The position numbers were made by a program, and so were the translations under genes. A stretch of 64,000 nucleotides of DNA from Linyphia triangularis (Eukaryota > Arthropoda > Arachnida > Araneae > Linyphiidae), in NCBI GenBank assembly GCA_963978545.1, contig OZ021721.1, forward strand, positions 42,604,785 to 42,668,784, in the 5' to 3' direction. This document shows, one piece after another, positions 1 to 11,912 of the stretch; position 1 is the first letter of the stretch; every line of letters starts with the position of its first letter. The notes beneath the pieces are model-generated. The model saw nothing but the letters and a program-made list of their open reading frames with translations, had not been told where the DNA came from and made no database searches.

Positions 1-1027
1 TCTACAACCTAAAATATAATTATTTCGCTATAAAATGCAGTAGAAAAAGGATATGATCAGTATACTGAAAAAAAAATCCAAAATTTCAGAATTCAGAAGG
101 TTTTTAGTGCACCATGGCGAAAATGGTAAATTGATATTACAGTTATTGTATATAGATATATATATTATTTAATATAGTTCCACTTTTTATTTTACATTAT
201 TATTAGTATTATATATATATTGTTTTATTTTTTTATTAAAATTGTCATACTATGCAGTAAGAAGCTATTTTTTTTTAACCCTACCTATACATAAAATATT
301 ATAGGTTATCTTGTAAACCTTAAAAGAAGAGTAGCTCCTTAGATAGAGTAGTCCTAGATAGTAACTTTTTGTATAAAACTTATAGCAAATTTATAGATCT
401 ACAAAAGATATTTCCCCCTACGACTTATTGTAATGAAGATATAATTGAAAAACTCGGCAAAAAACTTAAAAAAGCAGCATTTTTGAAAAAGTTTTTACTT
501 TGATGCTACGTAACTCGTTACCTAATAGCTTTACAAAAGTTGTAGAAAATTTAATATTCTACAACTTTTAAATTTAATGTTTGTTTTTAAAATGCATTGC
601 AAAAGAGTTATGATCTACAAGCTGAAAAACGTATTTTTTTGGCACCACGGAAAATACACAAAGCAGAGTAACTCCTTTGTTATTAGTCCTAGAAAATAAG
701 TTAATATATAAAACTTGTAGGAAATTTATTGCTCTACAACTTTTATTCACAAACTTTTTCTCTAAAACGTACCATTATGAAGATATAATCAAAAAACTCT
801 ACACAAATCTTAAAAAAGTAGCATTTTTACGAAAAAGTTTTATCTTTGATGCAACATAACTATTTACATAATATGTCTACAAAAAAACTTGGTGTACAAA
901 AGTTGTAGAAAATTTAATATTCTACAACTTTTGAATATAATGTTTGTTTCTAAGATGCATTGACAAAGAGTTATGACGTATAAACTGAAAAACGGCTCAG
1001 TTTTTGGTGCACCACAGAGAACGCACA
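1..1027. repeat. Tandem ~360-bp repeat, about 2.4 copies
   Basis: Three successive copies of one unit can be followed. The palindromic core caaaagttgtagaaaattta...ctacaactttt occurs at 534-569 and again at 897-932, a spacing of 363 bp. Each full copy ends in a GTGCACCAtgg- or GGCACCACgg-like motif (near 107, 640 and 1002-1013) and begins with a g(c)agagtarCTCCTt motif (near 327 and 663). Positions 1-130 are the tail of an earlier copy cut by the window edge. Copies are diverged, so the array is old. No coding frame is convincing; the short open frame at 677-859 lies inside a unit. Confidence 0.8.
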
Positions 1028-2606
1028 AGGGTTAGGAGGTCGAAAACTTGGTTTATAAACCACGGGACCGACCTTTATAACATATTAAAAAATCAGAACT
1101 ACATAACCTTTTGCAAGGCAAAATGTCTATTCCCTTGACTAATAACCTCATATCTGTCATTAAAAAATAGCGCAACGTAGGATCAGTAGTTTGAATTACA
1201 TATGTAGATATATAATCTTTAGTTCTATATCTTTGTAAAGAATCGGTAAGGTACAGTAAGCAAAAAAAAAAAAAAAAAAATCTGAACGATGGCTATATCT
1301 TGTATTCTATTTGATGAAATAACAAAAGTCAAGTACTGTTGTAAATTGTAAAAGGTCTATATTAATTGTATATATTTTTTTATCATGAGAGTTCATCTAC
1401 ATATTAAAACTAAACCAAATTTTAAAAAGTTCAATAGCCTAATATAATACCATATTTAGATTTAGAATCCAAAAAAACGCTTAAATACCAAATTTTATAA
1501 TTTTACAATGAGTGATAAGTAATTTAAATGATGTCAAAAGAATGGCAAATTAATATTAAAAAGAAAATCTGTTTTTTCAGTCATAAATTCTTAAATAGTT
1601 AATATATTTAAATTTTTTTTTTCAAACGATAGTTTGTAAAAGGCCAAACATATATAACATGCAACTTTTGAATCAAACAGTTTTTTAATAATAAATTATT
1701 AATAAAAAAAGTTTTTAATTTTTTTAAATAGAAACATGTATTTTTTGCTTCCATTAGATTTATCATGATCAAAAACCCCTCCAGAATTTGTTTTATTCCA
1801 TTTTGACTTTTGGTTCTCAATATTTTAGCAAAAATTAAAAAAAGCTCACTTTAAGGGACCGTGTGATAGATTATGTCTATAATCTATCACACGATAGATT
1901 TATCAAACGCAAAACGTTTGCTCCTTCCGTGCTTTAAAGAAATTTGCCCTCGAGATCGGCCAAAAAATCGCTCATAAGTGACGTGTTTCTCAACATAATG
2001 AACTGAAATTTGGTATCTAGGGTAAACGAAGTATTCTAAATTGAATGAAAACATAAAAAATAAGGGTTCATATTGAAATTTTTAAAGATAGAGTGTAGCG
2101 GAATAAATATACCCTCGTGCATCTCTAGCTGGATGAATATATCCTCGTGCCGTCACAACTAGATATCCTCGAGCTTTACCTTGGTAGTTCCCAAGCAACA
2201 CACTCATGTTGTTTCTATGTGGTTTTTTGGTGGATACGTTGAAAGTGAGAAAGGCACATTGTAACCACATTGTATCAATGTGCAATTCCAATGCATTTTT
2301 AAGGAAGCTGATATTTTATAACAGATATTAGCATAAATCAATTTATCTCGTATAGTTTTTAGGGGTTTTAATTATGTAGTACGAATAAAGTCAGAATTTC
2401 GTTTTCTTCACTTTTCTAATGTGATATCACAATGTTGTTTCAATGTGATATTTCAACTAGACATGAAACAAGTGTCTTCTTTGGTTTTTGGAAAGCCCCA
2501 ATCTTGTCCAAGAATCATATTAATTGAAAACTTTGGTAAAAGCAATTTATAAAAGCAAAAAATAAAAATCCGTTTACTCAATGTGGTTTTTTAATATGGC
2601 TTCAAT
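1028..2606. other. AT-rich spacer, no gene seen
   Basis: This stretch contains a poly(A) run near 1262-1280, a perfect hairpin at 1861-1892 listed separately, and at about 2190-2480 several cacattgtaacc / caatgtgatatc / ttgtttcaatgtg motifs. These motifs resemble the units of the foldback at 9758-10380, so this may be an old fragment of the same family. I see no supported exon. Confidence 0.5.
1861..1892. repeat. Perfect 14-bp inverted repeat with 4-nt loop
   Basis: GTGTGATAGATTAT at 1861-1874 and its exact reverse complement at 1879-1892 are separated by GTCT. It could be extruded as a cruciform or be the end of a small mobile element. No target duplication is visible. Confidence 0.9.
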
Positions 2607-2765
2607 GTGATAATTCAACTATACTTCAACCTTACACCACTGATCCACGATTTGTATCATCCGACGCATGCGCAATACGCTTTTACCTTCAGTGATGACG
2701 TAGCTGGCATCACTTTTGAAGTTGATTTGAAACTTTACGATGTCGTTGTGTTGACAATTGGATTT

Positions 2766-5700
2766 ATGCCTTTTCTGGTAAGTTTTCTTCATTACATTAT
2801 TAAATTATACTCTATTATTTGCCGGTTTTCTAAATTAGATGTATTTCAATTTATAAATGAAATTAGATAATGATGTTCTTATCAGTGAGGTTTGTTGATT
2901 TTTGGGACACACGTGTGACATAAATAAATAAACCTATTGTATATTTCACGTATTTTTATGAGCTATAAAACTGAATGGGCTGTCTTGTAGAAGTATGTTT
3001 TTCTAAAACGATTGATCACTGAGAACTAAACATGCTGTATAAATATTATTTCTATACTTGTTGAAAGAATTTTTGCGGTAATTAAATGAACTGATTCAGT
3101 TAAAAAAAATCTCCACCAACAGAGCCAGTAATTTATTTCAGGTGGAATACAGATGTAGTATAGAACATTTCTTAATGTTATATAATACAGGGTGTCTACC
3201 AACTTTGTCAAATACAATTTCTTGACTTTTCTTGACCTCAGAAGAAAATTTCTTGACCTTTTCAGAAAATTTTGCAACCGTTAAAATAATCAATTTGTCA
3301 AAAAAATTACAAAGGCAAACCATAAAAATTTAATACTTTTAAAAAGACAGCAATCAGAGATACAATACAATCTACTTGACCAATATTGCAGCCACAACTA
3401 TGAATGTTCATACAGTAGATTTTTCGTACAGTTATATATAAAAAAAAAATTCCCCCTCCCCAAAATTAACCTTTTTCTTCTTCTCTCGGATAGAAATGTA
3501 TGAAATATATTACCAATATAACAATGGTTTCTGCATTAATTTGCTGAAAAAAACTCACTGAAATGCTTAAAAATCTGTCTTAATCACACTAGAAAATTAG
3601 AGAAATCCACGTGAAAAAAAATAGCAAGAACAATAAAACATATCATAAAATTTAGTATTGTGAATGATAACACTAAGCAACACCAATTTCAGCATATTTT
3701 TTTCATTTTAGCAATCTAAATATCTAATGACTGAACTTCCTCCTCCTATAGGAACATAACAGCAAACAATTCACTTCCTTTACATGTGCTTCTGTCAGAA
3801 ATGTGACACATTACTCGGTTTAATGCCCATAATTTGTTCATTAATGGTAAAAAGAACTCAGAGTAGATGAAAAATCTGACCAAGTCAAAGTGTTTACAGT
3901 TGCTTCACATTGTTTGCTTGCTTCAGCAACAAAAACATTTTCTTGGGATGGTAATAGGATGCTATTAGTTGCATTGTTGGATGTAATTACATATGATGAC
4001 TAAGACTGATTGCCTGTTAAAATTGCACAGTCTTGATGTATTTTTGATGAGATTTCACCAACCCCATTTCACTATGACTGACATCAAATTTTGATTTGCA
4101 AAATATACAATATCCTTTATATTTGATCAGTAACACAGGCATTAACCACTTATCTTTATTGGATTCCATCCAGTTTTCACGAAAAGTACATCAACAACCA
4201 ACAATAGGTTTGTGGCCCAACAAGGTTGTCCATTTATATTTCCTGACAATATACAGTATATATATACTCGCATGAAAGTCGAGAATGTGGGGCAAAATGT
4301 TCACTAAAAAGTAGGGGGTCAAATTATATGCTAGGGAATCAAGATTTAAAAATTAAAAAAGTATTAAACAAAATGGATAGCAACGGACTTTCGGCGAAAG
4401 CGCGGTAATCATGCGGCGATTTGAAGAAAACCTTAAGTCCGTTCGACTCCGCCGTGTCGTTGCTTTTCAATAATTATTTCTGAACTGAAGTTAATACTTT
4501 AAAGCAAAAAGTAAAATTAAATAAATAATCTTTAATAGAATAAAATATTCCGAGATGAATTTTTTTAACTTGCTTCGAGATTCAAAAGTGCGGTAAGTCC
4601 GTAAAATAATCGAAGAGACGTTGCATCGTAGGTTCTTATTCCTCGTGAAATAAATGGCTTTAAAAATAAAAATGCACAATTTATTATACAAGTAATTTTA
4701 GTACAGTAATTCATTGCGATAATAACGGCAACTCAATTAAAAATTACGATGTAGTGTTATAAAAAAACACACACAAACAAGTGCTGTTAGGCCTAGCGAT
4801 CGGCAAAAGTTTCAGGGGAATTTTTTCACCTATCATATTTTTTTTTCATGGTTCTTGCTGATTAATATTTTATAAATAAGTTAATAAAATGTTCTTGCCA
4901 ATTCGCAGATTTTTATCGTAACTCTTCGTGTCGAAAATACAACAAGAAAAAGTTACGAAACTCCTCCATTCCCACTTCGCCTGTCGATCCCGTATAGCAA
5001 GTTCACTCTTGCATACCGCAGAAGTGCTCCACACATTATAGTTCTACGAATATTTAAACTTCACTAACTATATTTAACATTCAAAGTTAGACCACATTTA
5101 ACAAAAATACACCTCGGAATCCTGAGTATTTATAAATTTAAAAAAAAAAATAGTTCTGCCGTTTACGTGACGGGCCGATAAAGGCCAACTTTAGAGAAAG
5201 GAATGGTTGCAATAAACGCCATAAAAATTTCGCGTCATTTTGGAAAAAAATTGCCTTTTTCAGCAATTGTTTGTTGGCGAATTTTTTGTCTATTTTTCTT
5301 CGGAAATTATCGAATTTTTCAGTTTGGCAATCGGCGTGAAAATTTCGTGACCTCTGCTCTGATTTCTTGACTTTTTCGTGACTTTCTTGACCGTTTTTTG
5401 ATTTCGCGACTTTTTCGTGACTTTCTTGACTTTCCTGACCGGTAGACACTCTGTAATATAATTGAAAGTTATGTGATTTTCCACACCCGTAGTCTCTTTA
5501 ACATGTTCAATTCGATCACACATCTGGAAAAGTTCAGGAAATTTGAAGAAAATTTGCTGTAAAATCAGGGAATTTTTAAAAATCTATCAGGATATTATCA
5601 GAAAACTTTTTTTCCTGAATTTTGTGGCCACTGTGTAATGTGTTGTTTTAATTAATGTAAAATTAAATGTTTATTTAAAAATATAGCTGCAAAATGAACT

Positions 5701-7175
5701 GATGTTTTGTGTGCAAAAAATGAATTTCTTTTGTTAATTTTCTTTTTCAAGCAGTGATGGATAACAAATTGAGAATTTCTCTCTATCCCACCTGGTAATC
5801 AAATCGATATTTCAAAGTAAGGTTTAAAAAAGACGTCATCAGTGTAAATATATACATGTACATAAGGATGATACATTTTATAATAGTTAACATATTTTCA
5901 GCTTACTGCCTCCATGTACAACACTGTGGAACAGGTAGTGCCTGGAATCTGATCGCTGGCCCCTAACAACTGAATCCTATCCTTTTCAGGTACTGTGGTA
6001 AATTGAAAAGATGCAGTACAGTATAGCATATTTCGCTATTTAAAAATTTACAAAAAGAACTTTCTAAAAAACTAAAATTAGAAAGTGGAATTCTGTTCTT
6101 TTGCAAAAAAAAAATTGTTAATTTTTTTTTAAATCTCCCTTTTTGTTATACAGTCGAACAGGGTTTGGCATGGTTTAAACCAAATAGTTTTTTTTCTCTT
6201 TTTAAAGACTAATTTAAAATTGCATTTTTTTTTTGTTTATTTATAATTAGATTTTTTAAATTATTTGTTGTAAATAACTTTTTTAAATAAATCTTATAAA
6301 AAGTTCTATAGACTTTCATTATAAGTATCAAAAATAACTTTTTATATTAATCTAAGCGTTTTATTACTGTTTTATAATAATATTCAAAATTATTAATTAA
6401 AATTAAATTATATGCTGCATTTTAAATTTGTTTGTGAAATAGAGGTTTTGTGCTTAAATAACTTATTTCTAAACCTTAAAAATATAATTATGTATAACTT
6501 ATCACCATTACTGATGAATCTAAGAGCAATATTCCATGTAGAAGTAGAAAACAATTACTATTGTATTATGTTTTTTTAAATCCAATGGAAACTATATATC
6601 TCTAAATATAATATTAAAATTTAATGATTTAATTGTTCACATAAGTAGCAAATGTTTATTTACTTAGTGTAAATTATTTTCAGAAGATATATTATTTGTT
6701 ATTTGAAAATTTATTATTCTAGTTAATGTAAAATTTTATTTATAAATATGTATACATTTTAATTAGAAAAGGATTTAAAAAAAAAAAAAAAAAAAAAAAC
6801 GGGAAAAAAAAAACCTTTTTTTTTTTTTTAAACAACAAAAAAAAAACATTTTTTGGGGGAGGGAGGGGTCCAACTCTGCGGCCAAATCTCATTAACACGA
6901 AGTCGCTGGGGCCGTTGAAATTGTTTGTGCTAACTGAATAAATTAACGTCAAGTTTTAAATACGGGGAACTGCTTTTTTCTTTGCGTTAAACGGGAGTTC
7001 AGGTTAACGGATTTCACATTAACAGGGTTTGACTGTACCAAAGTTATATTTGGGAATACTTTTTAGAATAAATTTACTTATTGTATTAGAATTGAACATT
7101 CTTTTTTTTTTTCAGTGTTCTGTGGACTTGCTTATTTCACCTTTGTTAGAGCTGTTGTACTTAAACAGTGTGGCT
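2766..7175 (+). CDS. Speculative three-exon plus-strand gene
   Basis: I do not recognise a product. An open frame from about 2607 runs into a strong donor (TTTTCTG|GTAAGT, exon end 2777) with an in-frame ATG at 2766. Just upstream is a CpG-containing stretch with gcatgcgcaa and gatgacgtagc motifs that could be promoter elements. A 33-nt segment at 5902-5934 has acceptor ttttcag and donor GTAGTG and stays open in the same phase. A third segment starts at 7116 after a long pyrimidine tract plus cag and remains open until it enters transposon-like sequence near 7175. All three join in phase 0. In AT-rich DNA such signals arise often by chance, so this is only a lead. Confidence 0.15.
3188..5453. 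mobile_element. hAT-like DNA transposon remnant, ~2.27 kb
   Basis: The ends are CAGGGTGTCTACC at 3188-3200 and the complement of CAGAGTGTCTACC ending at 5453, a 12/13 match. The CAGGG-type start fits hAT superfamily ends. Both flanks carry ATATAA next to TA, which may be a degraded target duplication, but the sequence there is too simple to be sure. The right end has several tandem cttgacttt / cgtgacttt motifs, and the left end has matching cttgac motifs. A minus-strand coding relic with a zinc-finger pattern lies inside (4017-4178). Several stops elsewhere show that the element is dead. Confidence 0.6.
4017..4178 (-). pseudogene. Zinc-finger (BED-like) relic in hAT element
   Basis: Reading the minus strand from 4178 to the stop at 4017 gives 53 codons containing the pattern GYCIFCKSKFDVSHSEMG followed by VKSHQKYIK. 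That is a C-x2-C ... H-x4-H type finger of the kind found at the N-terminus of hAT and related domesticated proteins. The frame stops right after the finger. Downstream, another frame remains open for about 30 codons (FVAEASKQCEATVNTLTWSD), consistent with a frameshifted continuation. The location inside the 3188-5453 element supports transposon origin. No functional protein is expected. Confidence 0.6.
5480..5640. mobile_element. hAT-type terminal fragment, copy 1
   Basis: A segment with tctggaaaagttcaggaaat, caggga...tttt and a terminal cctgaattttgtggccac recurs, diverged, at 7400-7555. Ends of the type CAGGG...GTGGCCAC are common on small non-autonomous hAT elements. It abuts the right end of the 3188-5453 element. 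No target duplication was resolved. Confidence 0.45.
6151..7035. mobile_element. Tigger/pogo-like non-autonomous element, 885 bp
   Basis: The element starts CAGTCGAACAGGGTTTGG after TA (6149-6150) and ends CAGGGTTTGACTG before TA (7036-7037). Terminal inverted repeats and a TA target duplication are as expected for the Tc1/mariner-pogo group. The right end carries the characteristic run of gttaac / cattaac-type motifs (for example cgttaaacgggagttcaggttaacgg). A long A/T and GGGAGGG tract occupies 6776-6870. No transposase frame is present. Confidence 0.7.
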
Positions 7176-7399
7176 ACAGAACCTGGAAATCAAGAAACTT
7201 TTCGATTGTGGAAAAAATCAGGGAATTTTTTTAATATTCAGGAAAATTTACTGTTACTGTTTAGGGTATGTTTATCCATTATCCCTAATTTGGTACCATT
7301 TTCCTGAAGATTTGCTGTGATAATCATTAGAAGTTTTAATGTTATGGAACAATTTTAACTTTTAACTACCACCAAACCTATTTTTAAAAAATTGGCATA

Positions 7400-7555
7400 T
7401 TATCTCTTTAGCATACATGTTCTATTCGATAAGTGTGTCAACATATCTGGAAAAATTGGGGGAATTCGGAAAAAGTTTGCAGGAAACGAATTTTTTAGAA
7501 ATCTGTCAGGGAACTTTTTACCTGAATTTTGTGGCCATCATGTTAAATGACACTG
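7400..7555. mobile_element. hAT-type terminal fragment, copy 2
   Basis: This is the second, diverged copy of the 5480-5640 segment: tctggaaaaattgggggaat, then gtcagggaac, then cctgaattttgtggccatca. Related sequence with the opposite end type begins near 7175 (tgtggctacagaacctgg), so 7175-7555 may be one small element. Confidence 0.45.
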
Positions 7556-7736
7556 ATAGTTCTTTTGATAATCCTCTATAATTTATATATTAAGTATACT
7601 TTTTTTATTCTTTTTAAATTAGTTTTGCTGTTGTGAACATGTCTGAATTATGGCAGTATTATAACAAGGCTGCTAGTGGCGTTTACTAAAGTGACTATTT
7701 TAGCCTCCAGAAAACTTTTTTTGGTAAGAAAAATAT

Positions 7737-7924
7737 CGGTACTTATGTGTTAACGCCACTGTAGCTACAGATTTGACGGTTTTTCATTGCCGCCAATAAA
7801 GAGCAATCTTGTTGTTCGCATGCAGTTATCTTTTGGATTCTTTGTAAGTATAAAACTATAATTCCTTGTAAGTAATTAAAAACCGCCAAATCTGTAGCTG
7901 CGGTGGCGTTAATACGCAAGTATC
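7737..7924. mobile_element. Small palindromic element (MITE), ~188 bp
   Basis: The left arm (gtacttatgtgttaacgcc, ctgtagctacagatttgacgg) is mirrored by the right arm (ccgccaaatctgtagctgcgg, ggcgttaatacgcaagtatc); arms are about 50 bp. AAAATAT flanks both ends (7730-7736 and 7925-7931) but is low complexity. A longer direct repeat, TGACTATTTTARCCTCCAG, lies further out at 7692-7710 and 7938-7956. No coding potential. Confidence 0.7.
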
Positions 7925-7956
7925 AAAATATCCTAATTGACTATTTTAACCTCCAG

Positions 7957-9757
7957 GCAACTATGTAATGAAAAAAGGGCTCCTAACTTTGAACTGGAAA
8001 CCAATAGAAAGCATGGCTTCAATTTGGTTGCAGCAGCTCATTTAATTTATCCTCAAAGTAGTAAAAAGGGTTTTTGAATTTAAAGCTAAATTTGTATGAT
8101 ACAGTAAATTTTTCTAAAAGTATACCTAAGAGTAAAAGGCAACTAAGTTGTTTCAATCTAGAATTTTCAAAAATTATAATTGGTTTCCTATTGAAATATA
8201 ACATTAATTAAAAACCTATATTATATGTTTTTCCTTTAAATTTTTCTACTCTTCATTTTAGTTTTCAAATACTGGGTGGGAGTAGGCAACATTGGTATTC
8301 TGCATCTGCCTTCGAATTTTTTTTACATAATCTACTTTTGATTAAACTATATTGTGTATATCATTGCATGATATTCTGAAATAAGTCTGTTATTGCCTTA
8401 AATGGTCGTGTGATCTTTGGTCAGTCCAATGTGCAAACCATTATATGAAGGGTGCTTCTGCATACTGGCATTGACTTAAAACCATCCAAAACAAGGGGAT
8501 CGCTTTCAACGCGAGAGAGGGATTTTTTTAAGTCATAGAAAAGGGATATTATTTTGATTAATATATTCAATCTTTGAATTTGGTTGGCGATTTAAGTAGC
8601 AGAGTTGGATTTGAGCATTTTTACACGTCGTATTTCTTTATTATTATTTTTGGCATGGTGTCTACTTTTAAAAATTGGAAAACAGTTATATCTATATAAA
8701 TATATGTTTGAATGCTTTATTGTATTAAATAAAGGTAATTTTATTTGAGAGATTATGAAAACAACCAATGAGGAGGCGAAAGAAGCTCGTGGAGTGACAT
8801 TAAGGCTGCTGATTGTGACAGAGATGTGGAATATTTTTGGGAATGATATTGTGAATTGTAAACATGGATTATAACATATGGTTCACAAACTTAAATAATT
8901 GTTTTGTATCTCCTTTCTTATTTTACTGTCATTAAATGGGGTCTTGAAGTTAAGATCCTACTGTTGCTCTGAATGGGATATGTCATTAAAAATTAGCACA
9001 TATATATTTAATCATCTTATAATTTTCTATTTGCTGGTTTAAAGTGTGAACTTAGAAACAATTTGAAAGGTATTTGTACCTATGTAATTGTGTTAGGACT
9101 ATGTCTGTTACTGTTACATGTAATTATTAATATTTGTTTTATTAACATTTGTTTTAATGTTATGCATGCTATTTTTGAAATAAAATTATTTTGAACATTT
9201 TGATTTATTTTTACAGTTTAAAAATATATATGTATAATTTTTATTCAAATTTGATTAGTTCAGAGATAATTAAGAAGCAAATATTATAATTAATTTTAAT
9301 TGTGGTTCATTGGAGCAAAATTAAATTTTTGTACAGAATAATCATCTGCATATAAAAGGAAAGTTTAATTTTTCACAAAATGATATTCTACCTACTAAAA
9401 GATGATACATTGTGTAACAGTAGTTGGAAACTCATAAAGCCAATACTTGGAAAATATTCTAGTTTTAACTTTTTCTTTTCATTAAATGAGAGTTTCTATA
9501 ATGCATATACTCTTAAACTTTACAGTGCTAATAAAACTAAACACATTCATGTGAAAAAAATGTGTCAAAACAAGCGCTTAGGAAAGTAGGCAGGATACAT
9601 TCGCTTCCAAATTTTTTCTGTTATCTATTAAAATACAAAAATCAATAATTTGTTTTGCTTAAAATTGCAACTTTAAATGGTATTTTGAATTTTAATTTCA
9701 TAACCCCTTCCAAAAAATATGAGCAATGTGAATATGAAAAATATGAGCAATACTGTT
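7957..9757. other. AT-rich stretch, possible 3' region of unknown transcript
   Basis: No protein is recognised. A short plus-strand frame from the ATG at 8776 (MKTTNEEAKEARGVTL...) is relatively codon-like but only about 36 residues. AATAAA at 9179-9184, followed by a T-rich stretch, could be a polyadenylation signal. Together with the speculative exons upstream this could be a transcript end, but nothing ties them together. Confidence 0.2.
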
Positions 9758-10380
9758 TTAACATGGGTGTTCCACATTGTTACCACATGATAGTGTTCAC
9801 TTTTACCAATGTTGTTTAAATATGAATCTTCCACATGAGTGTTCAATCTGATTCTTGCCAATGTTGTTTCAAGACATACTTTCCAGAAAAACTGTTTCTA
9901 CAGCACTAGTTCTTGGGCTCAAGAACTATAGTGCTGTAAAAACAGCATTATGGGATGTGTGTCTTGAAACAACATTGGCAAGATTCAATATTGAACACTC
10001 ATGTGGAAGATTCATGTTTAAACAACATTGGTAAAAGTGAACACTATCATGTGGTAACAATGGGATGCATCCATGTTGAAACAACATTGACATTCAACGT
10101 GGAAACCACATGGGCAAAAATGAACACTCTCATGTGGAAACAATGTGACAAATCCACGTTGAACCAATATTGACATTCAACATTGAAACCACGTGAGCAA
10201 TAGCTAGCATGTGGAAGCAGTGTGATATATCTACGTTGAAACAACGTTGGCACTCAACATTGTATCCACGCTCCTTTAAGTGAACACTTCCGCTTGAAAA
10301 CAACGTTGCAGTTCCACGTTGAAACAACATTGTGCATGTTGGTATTTAACGTTGACACCACATTGAAACAATATGGTTGC
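9758..10380. mobile_element. Foldback element with internal caacaTTG repeats
   Basis: A long imperfect palindrome is centred on 9916-9919 (GTTCTTG|GGCT|CAAGAAC). The left arm runs from about 9760 to 9915 and the right from 9920 to about 10078, with matched blocks such as tcttgaaacaacattggcaa and gaacactcatgtggaagatt. The right side continues to about 10380 as degenerate units of the form (tc)cacgttgaaacaacattg. Open frames here are products of this periodicity, not genes. No terminal target duplication was identified. Confidence 0.75.
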
Positions 10381-10643
10381 GTTGCTTGGGTTGTGTTCTA
10401 TAGATTTGAAGATACCAGTTTGAGTTTGGAGAATGGCGTATTAACTAATAAAGTTGTTTCTTTAAGCCGTTTCGTATAGTTACAATCGTAAACACTTAAC
10501 CATTTACAAGTTTGTTATCTCATCGACATCACTGCTATAAGAGTTAAATTTACTTAGTGTGCAGCCCCTTAAAGAAAAAATTTGCACCAGACATTTAGAA
10601 AATCGCAAACAAAACATTTTGGTGCAAATCGCAAGATTCTATG

Positions 10644-11030
10644 CTAATTAGAACCAAAGACATAGCCATCGTTCGCAATTTTTGTTGTGTACTTTACATT
10701 GGTAAAACTCTTTAATTTTATGGAACTTCGTTTGCTCTTTAGGTTGCCTACACAATATTTTGTTGAGACATGAGATTTGGCTAGTGATTTGTAGTTAAAC
10801 TCTTTTGACAATTTGTAAAGGAAGAGATTGATTGTCGAGTTATTAAAAGCCAAAGAGTTGTAGTTCTCAATTGAAAAGCACGAGGCAAGGTTGCTAGCAA
10901 AAATGCTTGCACTAAATTTGGAAAGGTATAGAAGATTTGGATAGTGATTTGTTGTTTCTCTTTCTGATCCTTTCTTCCATCTGTATATATCCAAAATTGG
11001 AAAGAATAAAAATGTTCCTACTTTCTTAAC
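10644..11030 (-). pseudogene. hAT transposase C-terminal (dimerisation) relic
   Basis: An open minus-strand frame carries the order typical of the hAT C-terminal dimerisation domain: LDIYRWKKGSE, then YPNLLYLSKFSASIFASN, then CFS, then NSLAF and a hydrophobic FLYKL segment. In intact hAT transposases this reads roughly as D-I-x-x-WWK..S..YP-L..LA...L-S-I-P-A-S...S-E-R-x-F-S, so the ER pair and one W are lost. There is no ATG at a sensible place; the frame simply opens upstream. Upstream minus-strand sequence to about 11250 shows only broken frames. This is a fragment without the catalytic core. Confidence 0.5.
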
Positions 11031-11819
11031 TAAACTTTAAAGTTTCAGAATCAAATGAGTCATCTAGATGCAAAACGAGAGATCAACAAGTATTTTTCCT
11101 AGAAAGACAAAAACGTTTTCCTTCATTACTAGGTTCTTAATAACTCATGATTTTTTTTAGGATTGATAACTTCAATGTCTTGCTCTATCAATAAATACAA
11201 TGCATGCTCAGCCTCACTTTATAGAGGGAGCCTCATATTAAAACGTTATTTCGTTGCTCATCTTACATCTTATGGAAAAAAAATCAATTGAAAAAAGTTA
11301 AAAGAATATGACAAAACAGGTAGATATCAGAAATAGCACTTGGGAAATTTTCTTTTTTTTTCTCTTCCTATTTTTAATATGAAGTCCTCAACCAATTTTT
11401 CTGTAACGAAAAAGGGGAAAAGTTAAGACTTCAGTCTATGTGTAAAAGAAGTTAAATCAGGATTTAAAAAAAAATGCAGAGAAAAGGAAATAATGATAAA
11501 GAATGAGAGTCTACAAAACTAGTCCCAATCCCTCATTTAAGATGAGTAAATGAAGCATTCTTTTAAATTTAAAAAAGAGTCACCGATCAGTGGCGACCAT
11601 TTGCATACCCGTACTCAATCACTTTCTATTGGAAGTCAAATTTATTAAAAACTAAACCACTTAAACATAATCAGGCCATCTAGTCTCAGTTTAAGAAGCA
11701 TGTCAAAGCATCATTGGCGTATTATTGAGATAGTCGCTATAAATTTAGGTGGAAAAGGAGATGTAACACAAAATTATTTATTTTTATCAACAGGCAGATT
11801 CTTTTCATGGACGTAAAGT

Positions 11820-11822
<3 letters not shown>
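11031..11822. other. No gene seen
   Basis: This is AT-rich sequence between the hAT relic and an AT microsatellite. A short minus-strand frame near 11160-11250 could be more of the same transposon relic, but I could not match it. Confidence 0.3.
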
Positions 11823-11909
<87 letters not shown>

Positions 11910-11912
11910 TTG
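11823..11912. repeat. (AT)n microsatellite
   Basis: About 40 consecutive AT dinucleotides, with one interruption near the end. The predicted minus-strand IYIYIY protein here is an artefact. Confidence 0.97.

Noticed and set aside
4381..4470. tRNA-like stretch with complementary agcaacg/cgttgct ends and a GTTCGACTCC motif
   Set aside because: The T-stem does not pair (gtccg versus ccgcc) and there is no D-arm or anticodon-arm fold; the aacggactt/aagtccgtt pair gives a competing hairpin. Not called as a tRNA.
9673..10330. Several overlapping 60-72-codon frames with similar peptides
   Set aside because: They arise from the foldback and its tandem units on both strands; no host gene.
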